Part shown: positions 40,415-52,347 of the stretch, one piece after another
Layout of the letters: every line of letters starts with the position of its first letter
Numbering within the stretch: the first letter of the stretch is position 1
Source: Yponomeuta sedellus
Taxonomy: Eukaryota; Arthropoda; Insecta; Lepidoptera; Yponomeutidae
Assembly (NCBI GenBank): GCA_934045075.1
Contig: OW203724.1
Coordinates: 4,613,908 to 4,677,907 of the forward strand
Direction: 5' to 3'
DNA length: 64,000 bases
Made by a program: the position numbers and the translations under genes
Notes under the pieces: generated by a model
Told to the model about the DNA's origin: nothing
Databases searched by the model: none
What the model saw: only the letters and a program-made list of their open reading frames with translations

Positions 40415-42105
40415 TAAGGCTTTTAATTATAGAGAGTTATTTTTAAAATGCCGAGTTCCTGAAACATGTTAGTAAGAGTTTGTGTTCGGTTTTATGGTTA
40501 CAGTGCTTTGTAGTACGTGGTAGTAACTATGGTTTTCTGAGTGATAATGCTTAGTAGGTATCATACTGTACTAGATTGAGTAGACACATCTACTTCTATT
40601 TGAAACAATATTGTACTTTAAAATAAAGATCTCCGATGAAATCGCATAAGTCCAGCAAGAAAATACATCATATTTGAAATATCTCTTACATTCCAGCCAA
40701 GGATTTGTTTACTTGCTGCTAATAAACGATGTCATCAGATAATCCTAAAAAAATCAATCTGATAAAAATAGAACAAAAGTACCTAGTTGTAAAACAAAAA
40801 GTAATTGACATGTTTCAGGAACTGAGCATTTTAGGCGTAGGTAACCAATTGATGACTCAATGGCAGCTAATATTTGCTAGGTTGTTGACGAATTTTTACT
40901 TTATTACTACGATATGATTGTTATTATACGTATATTACAAACTAAAGTTTGAGTAGTTTGCAAGCCACGGTTACGTAATTAGTAATCAAAAGTGCTATCG
41001 TTTTTATTTTTAAGGAGAAATTTTGTTTCGTGTTGAGGAATGTGTGAAAACAATTCTCCTATACCGCCTTTAGTATTATAACCATTAGTAGCCACGAAGA
41101 GAGACATAGCTACCTTGCTACTTGTTGATATATATTTGGAAACAAAAGCCTTCTAAACAAAATCTACAGTATTCGAAAACTTTTATTGAGACACGGTCGT
41201 TGTGGTATAGCTTTCAAACCGTCCAAAATTCTTGGTTTATAGGTGATTCAAGCAACACATTAAGTGAAATGCAATGAAATACTCGAGCAGATAAGTAGCT
41301 TTATGCCTGTGAGTTCAAACAATGCGGTGTAGCCGCGAGCGAGGGCTGTTGTCAAGAGAAAGCATGGCATGAGCACCGGCGGCGGCCATATGTAACACGG
41401 CGAGGGTGTAATAATTCACAAACGTGCTTTGGAAATATTTTTCAGTTCAATGGTGGAATTATGAAATATCGTGAGGCGCCCGCTGCTTGAGCGGCAAATG
41501 AGGAAATATGCGCGTCGCCGCTAGCGGGCGACTGAACTCTGGAAAATAAATGCAGCGGAAGAACATTTTAGATTTCATCGGATGTTAGCTGACGATAGAC
41601 GTCGGGAAAGCGGCTGGAAATGGACGGACTAGCAAAGTAGGTACAAGATGAATTGGCGTAAAAGAGAAGAGGCCCACTCCCAATAGTGGGCTCCGTTCAT
41701 GTACTGATTAGACTCAAAATTAGATTGTTAGCTGTGACAGACTACCTGTACCATGCAGTGACGAAATAATTAGCTAATTAGCCTACACAAGATCATTTCT
41801 TCGTGAGTACATTGTCCGGGGAGGCTCCTTTCATGCAAACTTAGAAAAACAAACAAACCATTGATATAAATCGTTATGAAGTCGGTTAAAAATACTGGAC
41901 GGCGTTTTCCATCAAGTTGTTACTTTGCTCCATTCATTTATCTCATTAGGTTCAACATTGTAAATATGTAATAATCAAGGGTGACTCTATTGTAAATTAC
42001 TACACTTTGATAGTTTACAAATTGACAATACAAAAAAAATGCAACCCGAACCGAAGCTGACCTGAGAAACCAAATATATTTACGATCTAACTGTAATTTC
42101 AAAAT
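40415..42105. other. no gene seen; GC-rich patch at 41300-41640
   Basis: 1.7 kb without any repeat family of this window. 41320-41640 is GC-rich (GCACCGGCGGCGGCC, CGCGTCGCCGCTAGCGGGCG) and could be single-copy, possibly regulatory DNA. The frame at 40729-40917 (62 codons) has no domain. Confidence 0.4.
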
Positions 42106-42109
42106 TTCA

Positions 42110-42250
42110 AATCATTTTATTTCAACGTAAAGAATTTACATTCTGTTTGCTGAATGTCAATGTACAATGTAAAATGTTAGCCGCCGCCTTCGGGCCGTAT
42201 TGTAGTGGAGAAAAAGCCAGCGGAAAAAAAAATCCACTATGACCATCTTT
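42110..42250. repeat. family L fragment
   Basis: ATTTCAACGTAAAGAATTTA, TGTACAATGTAAAATG and GCCGCCGCCTTCGGGCCG, as at 14940-15190. Confidence 0.5.
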
Positions 42251-43393
42251 TCTCAAATCTTCTTAAAACCAAATACATCAGTTGCCATTATGTAAACCAA
42301 ATAAGATTTCATGATTGCCATTAACAACCCTAAATGCTAAAGCATTAGTCAAATGTCTCACAACAATAGGGGAAAAACATAAGTGCTGCGGCCAGACACA
42401 CGAACAGCACTCGTTCACGAGCATAACGCAGTGCTCAGCCATCACCAGTCTCAACCATTTTGGAGGGAGATAGATGACCCGAATACCACGCTACCATTCG
42501 AATGACCTTTAGCAAACTTGCAGTTAAGTTTTTGTCAGTTATATAATGTATCATATAGTTATTAATAAGCAATCACGTCGTCTGTATACACTTGTAAGAT
42601 AAAATATGTTAGTAAAGACTATATAATATAAACTATATAAAGACTACCTCGTTAATCTAGCATATCACGTCTGATTACCATGTCGGAGATCGTGTATTCG
42701 ATTCCCACTGGGGGCCGTCGTACATTTTTACAAATATCGGCAGTCTGGGTGCATTTCCATGTTTGTGAGGCGCTAGTCTGGTTACCAGGATTAGTAGTTT
42801 GGGACTAGGGCAAGTGATTGTGTTGTGTGGGAGTTAAGTTAGTTATGTGATACAATACCGAAGTACACTCAAGATTAATAGGTTGGCACACCAAAACATT
42901 TCCTCCAAAGCGGCACAAAAGAACTCCAAGCTGATGACAACTGCGGACATCGGCGAAAATCCAAATAATAAGAAAATGCTAAGAAGAACGGGCAAGAATT
43001 TCTTTTCTCATTTTCGAGACGTCGCGTCGCTTTATAACGTACCAAGTACGCAAGTTTTAAATTAAAGGAAACCTAAAATAGACAAAAGAAGTGGAAGCGA
43101 AGCCTTCCGGCGTGTCAGTGCTCTGTTAGTGGCAAGATAACGGGTAATAATGTCTTTTTCGTGAATTGTATGTAATATCTACTTAGTGGGGTGGAGGAGG
43201 TTGCTCTAAGTCTTCGAGTATAGTTGGCGCACGGCCCGCCTGATTTTTATATCGAAAAGTGCTTTATTCTCTCCTTCACTTATCCATTTTAGCTCGAAAG
43301 CCTTTTTAATGCTCCTTATAAAGCCTTTCTCGTACCAAGCTCGCGGCGAGAATGGAATTTTTACTTTACTGAGAAATCGCTTTTGGACGTAGT
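42251..43393. other. no gene seen; weak tRNA-like motif
   Basis: 42640-42715 has a B-box-like ATTCGATTCCCACTGG, probably another SINE head. The 72-codon frame at 42847-43065 has no recognised domain and I do not call it a gene. Confidence 0.4.
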
Positions 43394-43505
43394 CATAGAG
43401 CTAGTTTCTGAATTGAAAATTTTGTGATGTCTTTGTTTCTTGTTCCCACGACACAGGGTATCCTAGTGTGAGGCCAGAAGCAATGTATGTGCCTGTATGT
43501 AAATG
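43394..43505 (+). mobile_element. MITE E end joined to SINE S2 tail
   Basis: TAGTTTCTGAATTGAAAATT is one end of MITE E. It is cut by the 3' part of an S2 SINE (CCACGACACAGGGTATCC, GGCCAGAAGCAATGTATG, GTAAATGTTATT). Confidence 0.55.
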
Positions 43506-43775
43506 TTATTATCTAAAAGTGAATATTATTAATCTGAACAACTGTAACAACTATTTTTAGAACCTACGATCAATAGATTAGAACTTTAATAGAGTTTGGC
43601 TAAAAACGGCCGTTATTGGCGGAAAGTGATTAAAGTCCTTGGTTGTTGATTCTAGGTTCTAAAAATAGTTGTCACAGTGGTTAAGATTTCTCGTGTTCAC
43701 TTTTAAATAAAACGTATTATAACACAAGTTATGGTTTTGTTTCCATTGGTGGCGGTAGTAAGCACCCCCTAGCAC
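43506..43775. mobile_element. MITE family J, copy 2
   Basis: It keeps TCTAAAAGTGAATATT, GGCTAAAAACGGCCGTTATT, GTTCTAAAAATAGTTGTCAC and the CATTGGTGGCGG end. The left terminus is lost at the S2 fragment. Confidence 0.65.
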
Positions 43776-44038
43776 CTTAAGTACAAACGTCGCCACCATT
43801 AAACTAATAGGTCTTCTAACTCGCACAAAATAGCTTGTAGCATTGAGTTTTATATCGCTCGGCGCGCACTCGGCATGCCAACGGGCTGTGCGACCTTTGA
43901 AACCAGCTTTTGACTTTTAACATAGAAAGGGGGTACATAAATGCACATTGTATAAAATCTGTGCAAGATTTACAGTCATATTAGACAAGGGTGACATGAA
44001 TATACGCCATGACATTTGTATCTTAGTAAGTTATCATT

Positions 44039-44237
44039 TCATTTCGTCTCGTCTCGTCTCGTCTCGTCTCGTCTCGTCTCGTCTCGTCTCGTCTCGTCTC
44101 GTCTCGTCTCGTCTCGTCTCGTCTCGTCTCGTCTCGTCTCGTCTCGTCTCGTCTCGTCTCGTCTCGTCTCGTCTCGTCTCGTCTCGTCTCGTCTCGTCTC
44201 GTCTCGTCTCGTCTCGTCTCGTCTCGTCTCGTCTCGT
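44039..44237. repeat. CTCGT pentanucleotide microsatellite
   Basis: About 38 nearly perfect CTCGT units, edged by ATTTC/GTTTC variants that grade into CATGACATTTGTAT on both sides. Frames through it (SRLVS repeats) are artefacts. Confidence 0.97.
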
Positions 44238-44478
44238 TTGGTTTCGTTTCGTTTAATTTCATTTCATGACATTTGTATTTTACTTTTACTTACTAAGATT
44301 AATTCTCGTCTAAAATATGAAAATATTATTATGCTTTCAGAGAATGTTGAGAATGCATATTATACATAAAACTATTGTGGTATGTACTAGAATTAGACTT
44401 ATATGCAATAGATTGAGAAAACAAAATATAATGCAAGTTATACATATTTAATCCATAATTTAGATTTTTTCGTAGTAG

Positions 44479-44483
<5 letters not shown>

Positions 44484-44524
<41 letters not shown>

Positions 44525-44541
44525 CAGAGAGAGAGAGCTGT
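44484..44541. repeat. TA and GA microsatellite
   Basis: (TA)n of about 18 units followed by CATACA and (GA)n of about 6 units. Confidence 0.9.
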
Positions 44542-44725
44542 TTTGTTCCAATACCTGATTACTTGCTTTATTAAAGTATGGAAGTCGGTATCGGTATATA
44601 AAGTTAAATATTTAGACCATTTTAGTCAGGAATGAGGATTGCATTAATAATAATATAAAGGAGTTCGAAGTTAACTATTTCGGATACAATAACTTGTTAT
44701 TTATTCGTGTTAGAGAACAATAGTG

Positions 44726-44921
44726 TCTCTGAGATGGCTTAACGACTGTCATTACATGACAGCCGGCACCAACAGCTTAACGTGCCTTGCGTAGCACGGG
44801 AGCCGTCGGAAAAATGCCACTAGCGGTAGTCACGTGGTGGTCACCCATTCTGCACCTGACGCGCCTGTTGTTGCATAACTCAAGTGATTGGTTCCAATCA
44901 GTCCGTTCGATTAGGCCACGA
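44726..44921 (-). mobile_element. 5S-derived SINE, 5' half
   Basis: Minus-strand copy with the body (GTGCCTTGCGTAGCACGGGA), the CACGTGGTGGTCACCCATTC region and the 5' end GATTAGGCCACGA. The 3' block is missing. Confidence 0.75.
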
Positions 44922-44924
44922 CTG

Positions 44925-45960
44925 ATTTACGTCAAGCAAAATAATGTGTCAAACTGCAAACAAGCTCACTGCCCTAGGGTACCCAAACGTAACAAATTGT
45001 TTCTGCCCGCGAATCACGGCAAGACGCCATAAATGCTGTCATAAACTGTAGTCGAGCCGAAGCACCAAGAATTTGAATATCTAAATTGGCGATCCAGTTC
45101 TTGCTCAAGTTTTCTCATTATCTGGCGTCGGAGCTCTCACCTGCTAATTTTTCCCGGCGAGAGCAGACATCCTCTCCTCCGTGGGCAATTTTTATATAAT
45201 TTATCGGCAGCACGTGACTAGGCACTTTGCCGGCGAGTTTGTCGCGCCAACGCTAATAGTCCCCGGCGACTCATACCCGAGACAACTTTGTAATTGTTGA
45301 AAAACGCTTCCTCACCGCCCGGCATAAACGTTTCCGTTCCCCGAATCTTTATTCGGATTTCCAGATAATTTATAATTGTCCTGTCCAGGTGAAATTCGAT
45401 AAGTGGTCATCGAGTACACATTTTACGGAAAATCACTCGAGGCATCATGACAAATCACAATAGAATATTTGACAGTGTAAAAAAAGTATTAATTTTATAC
45501 ATTTGTACCAATTACGAGTTTCGAAACCCATTTTAGATATTTTAACTAAAGAAAGGGATCTTTCTGCATAAAACTTTACAATTTTGTATCTGTCGCAATT
45601 TTATCGAAATCGGCCATTCGGAATCGGATTGGTCGAATCTATAATGACGTCTGAGCTCAGTAAATATAGTGATCCGAGAACTCGAAAGTTGAATTGACAT
45701 TTGTTCGTGTACTGACCAGTGACGTCACTAATTCCTGTGCGACCATATTGCTCAAGAGCGTTTTGCGGGGTTATTTTAAAAATGAAATTAGCTCAATTCG
45801 ATGGCGTTGCTTGTCGCGTCACGTCAAATTAGAACTCGTAGTCGTGACTCGAGCTCTTTTTAAATACCGCTGAAAAGACTGATTTGGTTTTTAGAAACCT
45901 GTCAAATAGCCTATTTCAGTTATTTTATTTATCTAGTAGCTAGGTACTAAACGTTTTTAC
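44925..45960. other. no gene seen, possibly single-copy DNA
   Basis: No repeat family of this window. 45030-45400 has relatively complex, GC-richer sequence without stop-free frames. It could be intronic or regulatory DNA. Confidence 0.4.
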
Positions 45961-45964
45961 AAGG

Positions 45965-46290
45965 TACTAAACGTTGACATGATCAAATCTTCAAGAAGAG
46001 ACCTACTTAATGTTACTTAAAGAATGCAACTGGTTGTGGAAAATGTAGTAAAATTAATAGGCTGCCAATTGTAGTGTATCTTTATAATTATTTTATATTT
46101 GTTTTTCCTGGTGTACAATAAAGAATATTCTTATTTTATCTTATCTTAAACTTGTGTTAAGTAAGGTAGCTATTCCCTAGAAAGTACAAAACGTTGACAT
46201 GATCATATATCCAAGAAGAGGCCTACTTAATATTAGTTGAAGACTGTAACGTGTTGTGGAAACTTTAATAAACTTATGCTAAGTAAGCGG
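45965..46290. repeat. diverged tandem duplication with LINE tail inside
   Basis: AACGTTGACATGATCA, AAGAAGAG(A/G)CCTACTTAAT and GTTGTGGAAA recur about 213 bp apart (45973 and 46188). The first unit is interrupted by a LINE tail (GGCTGCCAATTGTAGTG to CAATAAAGAATATTC, about 46062-46145). Confidence 0.65.
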
Positions 46291-46664
46291 TACGTTTTTA
46301 CGATAGCTTTGTTTACGCAAAGGTCGCCGGCCCGGCTTTGTTTCGGCGCGGTACAAAAACCCGCGCTGAAATGCGCCACCCGCGCGCGCGACTATGACAC
46401 GAAAGTCTAGACAGCCGACCTTGACTCCCTTGCGATACTCCTAGCGATACATACTTCTCTAAAACTGCGACGACAGAAGTAAAGCTGCTCGAATGAAGCT
46501 TGCATGTTCATTGATCCTTATGGCAATTTTTGAACTAAAACTTTCGTAAGCAAGTACACATCAGAGCAACCGATGTTAACCATTCAACATGATAAGGCTC
46601 TCCGAATTAGAGCGAAAATATTTCTCTAACATTGTTTCACTTTTCTACTATGTGCTGTTCAATC

Positions 46665-46925
46665 CTACCACTCCTGTTTACCTTAAGCAACCTTTCTGTT
46701 TTTGAGTGGTTCTCACAGTCGCACGTTGCGATCAGCTCAAAATCTGTTGCTGAAGACACCTAGTCACTCAAGGAAGTTCTTCAGTAACTCCTTTTCAGCC
46801 ACAGCCGTCCGACTGTGGAATGCACTGCCACTAGTAGCTAATAAGACAGTCTCCTTCATCTGCGATCTTTAAGTGTAGAGTGAAGGAATACTACCTTTCA
46901 ATACATTGAATAAAGCAGTTACTTA
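46665..46925 (+). pseudogene. LINE C-terminal fragment
   Basis: A decayed frame reads SFSATAVRLWNALP followed by a stop-broken C-terminus. The xAVRLWNxLP block is the usual C-terminal signature of CR1/Jockey LINE proteins (compare AARQWNSLP in LINE-2). Several stops. Confidence 0.5.
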
Positions 46926-47109
46926 AATACCTATTACGTATATGTAGGTATTATATTATTTCCTCTTCCCATATATAATTTAATTATTATTATGTATGTA
47001 TTTATCTATTCATTTAATTATTTAAGTATGGTTTAAGTAAGTGTATATAAATTTCTAACGTCGAATTTCAAATTCCAATATTTCTAAATGGCACCGACTA
47101 CCCGTCTCT

Positions 47110-47240
47110 AATTTCTTTCTTATCTCCGTCTATGGTTGCCTGAAAGAAATTGCTTTTAGTAATAAGGCCGCCTATTGTTTTTTATATAATTTCTGTTACT
47201 GTATTTCTATGTACAATAAAGAATATTATATATATCTATC
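47110..47240 (+). mobile_element. LINE tail
   Basis: GTTGCCTGAAAGAAATTGCT, TTTAGTAATAAGGCCGCC and GTACAATAAAGAATATTATA with a (TATC)n-like end. Same family as 11788-11899. Confidence 0.6.
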
Positions 47241-47244
47241 AGTA

Positions 47245-47820
47245 TCAGCGATTTAAAATCCGAAAATCAGTCAGAAACACAAATCGCGGCGATATAGCAA
47301 ACTTAGTTGCACACCTGGTACCGGGATTTTTGATCTTACGGATTTTTTGTTCGGCTTGTACTACTTTGTTCCGTTGCGGTTCTTTAGTTTGTGGTCAAGT
47401 CGTCAAGCGGCGGCACCAGCTTGTGATAGTGTTGTTATATAAAAAATAAAATAAACAATGGGTTTGCTTTTCTTTCGGTGCACGGGTGGCTCAAGCGCCA
47501 GTTGTTATCCTTTGCTGTATCTTGACTGTGTTAAAAGATCTAGTGCATAATTATTTCATAGCAATAACTTTACTTCACCCTTGAGAAAGACATAAAGTTA
47601 ATATAAAAAAAAAACTTACATTGTCCGAGTGTCATAATTTATTTTTATTATTATTAATACTTTTATTGCAATACTTTTTTTTCTTAATATTATTTATATA
47701 ACAAAAAAGCTGAAGGCAGTTTCTCGAAAAGTAAAAACTCTTTTGTTACCTATTTTTAATAAAGATTGAATGCTTCATGTTGTAAAACGTCATAACTTTC
47801 TAGACCATCCTCACATAACA
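47245..47820. other. no gene seen
   Basis: The frame 47150-47449 overlaps the LINE tail and has no domain. Confidence 0.4.
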
Positions 47821-47824
47821 ATTC

Positions 47825-48190
47825 GATATCAACCCTTGTATGTCCCCACTGCTGGGGCACGGGTCTCTTCCTGCATCGCAGGAAGGTTAGGCCATAGTCC
47901 ACCACGGGGGCCAAGTCTGGGTTGGCGGAGGATTGTAAGACAGTGGCGGGCCTTACTGTCAGAAGTTATCAAGCCGCCCATAAGGCCTCTGACGTGGCTT
48001 AACGACTGCCATTACATGACAGCCGGCACCAACGGCTTAGCGTGCCTTGCGAAGCACGGAAGCGCTCGGAAAAAATGCCACTAGCGGTAGTCACGGGACG
48101 GTCACCCATCCTGCACCTGACCGCGCCTATTGTTGCTTAACTCAAGTGATTGATTCCAATCACTCGCTTTGGCTAGGCCACGAGCGCTTC
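47825..48190 (-). mobile_element. 5S-derived SINE, near full length
   Basis: Minus strand: 3' end ATCAACCCTTGTATGTCCCC, body, then GACGGTCACCCATCCTGCAC and CTGACCGCGCCTATTGTTGC (the 5S-like part in reverse), 5' end GGCCACGAGCGCTT. One of the best-preserved copies. Confidence 0.8.
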
Positions 48191-48299
48191 CATAACATTA
48201 ATTTGTCCCAAACTAAGATACCTTGTGCTTGGTAACCAGGCAACGACATCGCAAGTACGGAAATAATCTAGGTTGATACCATTAGCACAAATTAATGTA

Positions 48300-48375
48300 A
48301 GGCGGGCTGGTATATTTCTATGGTAGGTATCGAACCCGCGACCTCCGGCATTGTATTCAGACGTGATATCACTAT
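48300..48375 (-). repeat. tRNA-like SINE head fragment
   Basis: GGTATCGAACCCGCGACCTC contains an inverted B box (GGGTTCGATACC). No cloverleaf. Confidence 0.35.
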
Positions 48376-48480
48376 AACTACAGCTGACGAAGCAGAAGCC
48401 GTCATATATGACTGCAGTTGATAGTTACGCTACATTGTAATTTCACATTATTATCTGAAATTTAAATTTTGTCGTAACGC

Positions 48481-48759
48481 ACGTGGCCTAGTTGAACCGA
48501 GTGATTAGAATCAATCGCTTCTGTGCTTCGAAAGGCACGTTAAGCAGTTGGAGTCGGCTGGCTGTAATTTAACGACTGTTAATCCATGGCAGGGGTATTT
48601 AGGGTGGCTTGATAAATTCTGACTGTAAGGCCCGCTACTGTCTCACAATCCTCCACAAACCCGGACTTGGCCCCCGTGGTGGAACATGGCCTAACCTTCC
48701 TGCGATGCAGGAAGAGACCGTGCCCCAGCAGAGGGTACATACATGGGTTGATATCGATA
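48481..48759 (+). mobile_element. 5S-derived SINE, internally deleted
   Basis: 5' end GTGGCCTAGTTGAACCGAGT, then a jump from AATCAATCGCTT to CTGTGCTTCGAAAGG. The whole 5S-like promoter block is lost. The 3' half is present. Its deletion differs from that of the copy at 2586-2850. Confidence 0.75.
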
Positions 48760-50565
48760 GAATCTATAAAAAGCAGTTGTCTAACGATCGGACGAAACGG
48801 TTTTCGAGTTTTGTATTATTACAATAGTTTATTTATATAGTTGTGGGAAGCCTTTACCAAATCTTTCTAAGTATTTCAACTTTAAATACAAATAAATTAT
48901 GAACCATACCTTCTTCGCAAACGCCTTTTAAAGGCCTTCCTTCTAAGTACTTTTTCATGTGCCTATTAGGCTTCATGTGACGTTAAACCAGTATTAAAAC
49001 TACACGGGGTGCCTCTGCTTTTTCTCCTCGACAATGTTTGCATTGGGGAGATACATCATAATGATTTGTCGTTGGGTACCGCCGGAATCTTAGCATAAGA
49101 AATAAAACGTAGATAGTCCACTTCAAGCTTCGCGTGATTAGGTAAAAACTCTCCAGTGTTTCCACACTGACTGTACTTACTGTACACCTTTACTGAGATT
49201 AAACAACTATCCACTGATGGAAATACGTATCAACTCGATCTTAATAAAAATCGTCGGCGTCTGGTAGTCAGTTGTTTCCGTCGTATACAATTCATCGGCA
49301 GTTTTTACATTGGTATTTTCTAGTTATATGCCTTCCCTTCCCTTCCACATCGCCAATTATTATCGTCTGTAGGACCAAGACCTAGAATGAAATAAGCACG
49401 ACAACGGTTGATATTTGCCTCAATTTGGTAGCCTGTAAAGCAATAGCAGTATAATATCATTCTAGGGGTATAACCCGCGCAAATTAAATAGGCATCTCTC
49501 GCGAAGAAGATCGAATCACGAGAGGCGCCGAGTTAAGTAGCACGGGTTATACCATTGCAATACAATTGGTTACTAGACTACCGTTGGTGTAAATGAAACG
49601 ACCATTACCGGACTAATTTGACTCTATTGAACAATTATGCATTTTAGAGACTCACCCCCCTGGGTGTATCGTAAATCTTGGTCTAGGTCAGCTTCTTTCC
49701 GTCGATTGGCAATGCGTAAGAGCTCCATCGTCTTGTCCCTTCGTCTGAGGACTCGTGAATGGAAACGAAAAATAAAGAGGCCTCCTCCTTCTGAACTATG
49801 TAAACACACAAATATTTTATTCATAGACTCATGCCAGAATCCTGGAGGGGTAGGCAGATACCAGGTTCCTTTTCCATAGAACTACAATTCATGGTATACG
49901 AGTCGAATAACAATTCGATTTACATTGCGAAGTCAATTAATAACCCACAGGTTAAAAAGTATTAAGACTCAGCAGAGTCTCCACACAATCCGCTGTACAG
50001 TGCATAGCAACGCAATGTACATCGAATTGTCATAATAAATTACAAATTGTAATTTTGTGCGGCCCTACTTGCTAAGACCCTGATACATCTCTCTCGCTTC
50101 ATTGACATTCATAAGTCGTTGTATGCAAGCCGGTTTCGTAGACTTTTTAACTTGCACTTTCCTAATTGGTCTAAGTATGTCTGCCTGCGACGTCCCTTTC
50201 CGACCCTAAGGAGGTGAACTGAAGTTTTATTTCCTATATTGTAACCGCAGATGAACGCTCTGTTAAGCGTTCCTTCCATTCTTTTCTAGGTTGTGTCCGC
50301 AGCGCACACAACATTGAATGATTGATGATAACCCGTTGTACGGAGCGCCTCAAGCGAAAATGGTATAGCCGCTGTCGTATAAGACATTGCGGGTTATATG
50401 GCGGCGTTAGCATTTTATGCTTACACGCTCTTTTTATGGCAGGTAGCGCTCACATCAATCAGCTCATATAATACACGAGTAGGTACGTGCGTTAGTAAGG
50501 GGATGAACAAAGTAACAGACGTATCTACCTTTCACAGCTTAACTGAGGCAATAAATTTGTTGTTG
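48760..50565. other. no gene seen; structured hairpin at 49467-49553
   Basis: 1.8 kb free of named repeats except the inverted repeat described separately. Frames at 48983-49165 and 49624-49879 overlap on both strands and have no domain. Confidence 0.4.
49467..49553. repeat. two-tier inverted repeat
   Basis: Outer stem GGTATAACCCG/CGGGTTATACC is perfect over 11 bp. The inner stem GGCATCTCTCG/CGAGAGGCGCC (49491-49501 and 49519-49529) is nearly perfect. The two are separated by equal 13-nt side segments. It could be a fold-back element or a structured RNA. Confidence 0.55.
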
Positions 50566-50995
50566 TATCAACCCTTTGTATGTCCCCACTGCTGGGGCAC
50601 GGGTCTCTTCCTGCATCGCTGGAAGGTTAGGCCGTACTCGACTGCGGGGGCCAAGTCCGGGTTGGTAGAGGATACCAGGATTTACAGGACAGGTTAAATA
50701 TTAAACGGGTCAAATCGCGATTATATAATACTTTTACAGGACAGTATTTTATAAGACAGTGGTAGGCTTTACTGTCAGAAGTTATCAAGCCGCCCATAAA
50801 TACTTCCGACATGGGTTAACGACTGCCGTTATATGACAGACGGCAGCAACGGCTTAATGTGCCTTGCGAAGCACGGAAGCGCTCGGAAAAAATGGCACTA
50901 GCGGTAGTCACGGGATGGTCACCCATCTAGCACCGGATTGCTTGCTTAACCTTAGTGATTGATTCCAATCACTCGGTTCCAATAGGCCACTAAGG
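50566..50995 (-). mobile_element. 5S-derived SINE with MITE D insert
   Basis: A minus-strand copy interrupted at 50672-50750 by DNA containing ATTAAACGGGTCAAATCGCG (family D end) and repeated TTTACAGGACAG words. The 5S-like segment is weak in this copy (GGTCACCCATCTAGCACC). Confidence 0.7.
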
Positions 50996-50999
50996 AGCA

Positions 51000-52160
51000 T
51001 GAGAAAGGCAATAAATTTGATCTAAAATTATTGAGCGTAAATTGGGAGCTAACTCCGGGACTGTTGTTGCACAACTGTGTTAGATGGAAAACAAACAACT
51101 TTCCCGGTTCTCCTAACGACATTTTAGCTTCCCTTCGGCTGCAAACTTCTCAATGATTCAGACTTTATAATTGGTATAATTGAAAGTACTTAACGGCAAG
51201 AGATTTTACGATGATGAATTTCTCTTGCTGACTGAAACTCAGAAAGGCACTCAACACTCTAAAAGAGGATTCACAAGTAGTTAAGTTGCAGCTCACGTAA
51301 AGAGAAACTTAATGGATACGCCATAATGACTCTTGCTTAAGTCGTTCGCACCAACAATATTGTAACAGAAAATTTTATAAGCTAAGAATATTCTCTATCG
51401 GACACACCAGAATGCAAATACAGAGACAATAATTATACAAGAAGAGATATGACGAAAGATTTTTAAATTCTCTTCCATAATGTGGGAACACATTTAATAT
51501 TTACAAAAAAAAACCTATACTTCAGTAATAAAACAAAGTTTAACGCAGGTTATAAAATTATTGTAAATCTGTGGGAAAACAGCGCGCAGTATGACGGCGT
51601 CGAATCTGATGTCACGCCTAAGTAAACAAACATGAAACGTCAAATGTGTCTTCGCTGTTACGTCTGCTGACTCTACCATTTTTGCTGGACCTAGCAAATC
51701 CTTTTGTTTTCAAGTAGAGACATTGTAATTACTTTGTTAGGTTCAGACACTTGAATCAGCAAACGGATGTTGTCGCGCCAGGCCCTCCGGAGCCTCAGGC
51801 ATAGGTAGGTAAGTTAGTCATAGTCCTTGCTTACAGCCGAATACACGTTTCCTACATTCAAATTTCTATTTTTAAAACGCCTTAACTACGTGCAGCCAAA
51901 GAGAGTAAAAAAATGTTTACCTAAGCGTGATGTCACGCGGTCTTATAGGTGTTTCAGTCAAAATGGCTGAATGCAGTATTATAATCTCTTATTTTTTTTT
52001 AAATATTGGTAAACTCATTTTTTTTAAAATAAATCAGTGTTTGAAATCCTTTTAATATGTATTATAATTTCCCCTAATATCGTTAAATCTTTGATTATTT
52101 GATACTGTCGTCTCACCTAGTGCTAATTGCTATAATATTATACAACATGTTAGTACGATA
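51000..52160. other. no gene seen
   Basis: AT-rich DNA without repeats of this window. The minus-strand frame at 51515-51697 has no domain. Confidence 0.4.
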
Positions 52161-52163
52161 AAG

Positions 52164-52227
52164 CTAATCTTAAAAATCGTTTCTTCATTATAATGGTCTA
52201 TAATGAAGAAACGATTTTTATGATTAG
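52164..52227. repeat. near-perfect 29-bp hairpin, 6-nt loop
   Basis: Arms 52164-52192 and 52199-52227 pair with one mismatch (CTAATCTTAAAAATCG...). The loop is ATGGTC. No copies elsewhere in the window. Confidence 0.85.
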
Positions 52228-52347
52228 ATCAGAACCATTTTCTATAGGCCAGAGTTTAAAATTCTATACGTAGTTTATTTTAATTTTATATGGTTTCTTT
52301 ACACCTCTAAAATCTTAAAAAGTCTATTTAAAAAATGAAATTGCTAA

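Noticed and set aside
44016..44369. Open frames of SRLVS or RRDET repeats
   Set aside because: Translation of the CTCGT microsatellite in three frames; not protein-coding.
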